From NCBI RefSeq assembly GCF_001758465.1, contig NZ_MJIC01000014.1, positions 248,001-312,000 on the forward strand: 64,000 bases of DNA, written 5' to 3'. The first letter of the stretch is position 1. Each line of letters starts with the position of its first letter. The translations under genes and the position numbers were made by a program. This DNA comes from Marisediminitalea lipolytica (GTDB lineage Bacteria; Pseudomonadota; Gammaproteobacteria; Enterobacterales; Alteromonadaceae). Under the pieces are notes generated by a model. It saw only the letters and a program-made list of their open reading frames with translations. It did no database searches and had not been told where the DNA came from. Below are positions 63,033 through 64,000 of the stretch, piece after piece.

Positions 63033-63674
63033 ATGAAAAAATTTGTGTTGGCATTAGTAGTAGCGTTGTTTGCATGTGGCCAGGCAAATGCGAGTTTTAT
63101 TAGCACGGTTACCGGTGCCGATATGGCGGGCATGGAAGTTACCGTAACCTTTGAAGACAATTCTAGCGAAACACTGGTTTGGCAAACATTTACGCAAGAC
63201 CCAAGCGTTGATTACCTGGAAGGTTTTTCAGGTGGTGTACAAAGTAATAACTGGTCGCTAGTTCAGGCGGGTGACAGTATTGGTAACTTTGTAGGTTATC
63301 CTCTGGGTTTATGGACGCTGACCAACCAAAGCGATCAGGGCATTCTTTCTGTATTTATTAATGCCATCGCGGGTAACGTAGTGTTCGATATTCTGTTTGG
63401 TGACGATTCAGCCAATGGCTCAAGCGATGGTCGCCCTTTCCTGGCAATGGATCCAATGAATGCCTCTTTTGGTAGCAACTATCAGGACGAAACGTTCGGA
63501 ACCATGTTGTTGTCTAATCGGGGCGATGTGATTCTGGCCGGTGGTTCTCGCACTCTGTTTTTAGTGGATACCGACAAGATTGCTTCAGACGTTTCTACTC
63601 CGGGTAACATGGGCATTTTACTGCTCGCCCTGGGCAGCCTGTTTGCTGCGCGTCGTCGCACTAAGTTGTTTTAA
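63033..63674 (+). CDS. PEP-CTERM-like protein, homologue of the lasso-locus protein
   Basis: A 213-residue secreted protein with a signal peptide ending QANA near residue 22. Its body resembles the protein at 35675-36286: SFISTVTGADMAGMEVTVTFED against SYIQGVTGAELDGIQVTVEFEN, and FDILFGDDSANGSSDGRPF against FDSEFFDVSGNGSGPGR. The C-terminus has a PEP-CTERM-like tripartite form (STPGNMG, hydrophobic ILLLALGSLF, basic AARRRTKLF), though the PEP core is degenerate. Single gene between the ohr/ohrR pair and a repeat cluster; a terminator follows. The two proteins flank the polysaccharide locus at a distance. Confidence 0.82.
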   Translation: MKKFVLALVVALFACGQANASFISTVTGADMAGMEVTVTFEDNSSETLVWQTFTQDPSVDYLEGFSGGVQSNNWSLVQAGDSIGNFVGYPLGLWTLTNQSDQGILSVFINAIAGNVVFDILFGDDSANGSSDGRPFLAMDPMNASFGSNYQDETFGTMLLSNRGDVILAGGSRTLFLVDTDKIASDVSTPGNMGILLLALGSLFAARRRTKLF

Positions 63675-63727
63675 TTTATATCGCCTGAGCGGCATGGCTC
63701 GGGCTGAATACGCATAATTTAGTTACT

Positions 63728-63757
63728 AAAAACCAGTCAGTTATCGGCTGGTTTTTT
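63728..63757 (+). terminator. Terminator after the second PEP-CTERM-like gene
   Basis: AAAAACCAG (63728-63736) pairs with CTGGTTTTT (63748-63756), followed by further T. It lies 54 bp after the stop. Confidence 0.82.
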
Positions 63758-63837
63758 TGTTTTTGGGGTTGGGTTTGATGTGGCGTATTGTCTCGTTGCC
63801 CCGGTCAATATATGCCGTTTTCTCCGCCCATTTAATT

Positions 63838-64000
63838 TTGTCATTCCGGCCCATTTCATTTTGTCATCCCGGCCAATATTTCCCCGTCATCCCAGCCTTG
63901 AGCCGGGATCTCCTGAACAGTTTTACTCACGGGATATTCCCTTTTTTGAGTTAAGTCAGCGTGTTTGGGAGATACCGGATAGTTGCGTTGCAACTTCCGG
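63838..64000. repeat. REP-like cluster, cut by the window end
   Basis: Starts with two degenerate copies (ATTCCGGCCCATTT, ATCCCGGCCAATAT), then a palindrome CCCAGCCTTGAGCCGGGATC and, at 63975-64000, a long inverted partner CCGGAT-AGTTGC-GTT-GCAACT-TCCGG. This partner shows a fourth inner-stem sequence. It probably continues to the right. Confidence 0.8.

Overview
The window looks like chromosomal DNA of a marine gammaproteobacterium close to Alteromonas and its relatives (Alteromonadales). This is inferred from the metK / tkt-epd-pgk-fba block, long PstC and PstA permeases, an ohr-ohrR pair, PEP-CTERM proteins and a dense family of interspersed REP-like palindromes. No rRNA or tRNA gene and no CRISPR array was seen.

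Layout. (1) 0-8 kb: CYTH protein, metK with four tandem met boxes upstream, then tkt-epd-pgk and a class I aldolase. (2) 7.7-8.85 kb: the first REP-like cluster. (3) 9-23.4 kb: membrane diguanylate cyclase, ppk1-ppx, a GcvR-like ACT protein, pstC-pstA-pstB-phoU without pstS, a Pit-type phosphate permease, an unannotated 44-residue small protein, uspE and a GIY-YIG protein. Polyphosphate and phosphate functions are therefore concentrated here. (4) 23.4-29.3 kb: two REP-like clusters around a prepilin-like gene, an ECF sigma / anti-sigma / coiled-coil operon and oxyR.

(5) 29.4-38.2 kb is the most interesting part: a lasso-peptide locus. It contains an ABC exporter, a PqqD-like leader-binding protein (B1), a transglutaminase-like leader peptidase (B2), an asparagine-synthetase-like cyclase (C, opposite strand), two precursor genes too small for routine gene calling (36305-36454 and 36965-37123), and an HprK-like kinase. 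The two precursors have different leaders but an identical 21-residue predicted core, encoded with 13 synonymous differences. The first precursor lies 18 bp behind a PEP-CTERM protein gene, so the two are probably co-transcribed. REP-like repeats separate the exporter-B1-B2 operon from the cyclase.

(6) 38.9-60 kb is an exopolysaccharide locus: rightward AT-rich assembly genes (initiating phosphotransferase, epimerase, two sulfotransferases, three glycosyltransferases, polymerase, nucleotidyltransferase-like protein, acyltransferase) converge on a leftward block (beta-helix protein, two IS3-family remnants, Wzx flippase, Wzc kinase, short Wza, outer-membrane barrel, small membrane protein), with ugd divergent at the far end. 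Two sulfotransferases plus UDP-glucuronate supply suggest a sulfated, uronic-acid-containing polymer. (7) 60-64 kb: metallophosphoesterase, VanZ-like protein, ohr/ohrR with a mirror-image operator pair, a second PEP-CTERM protein homologous to the one in the lasso locus, and the start of another REP-like cluster.
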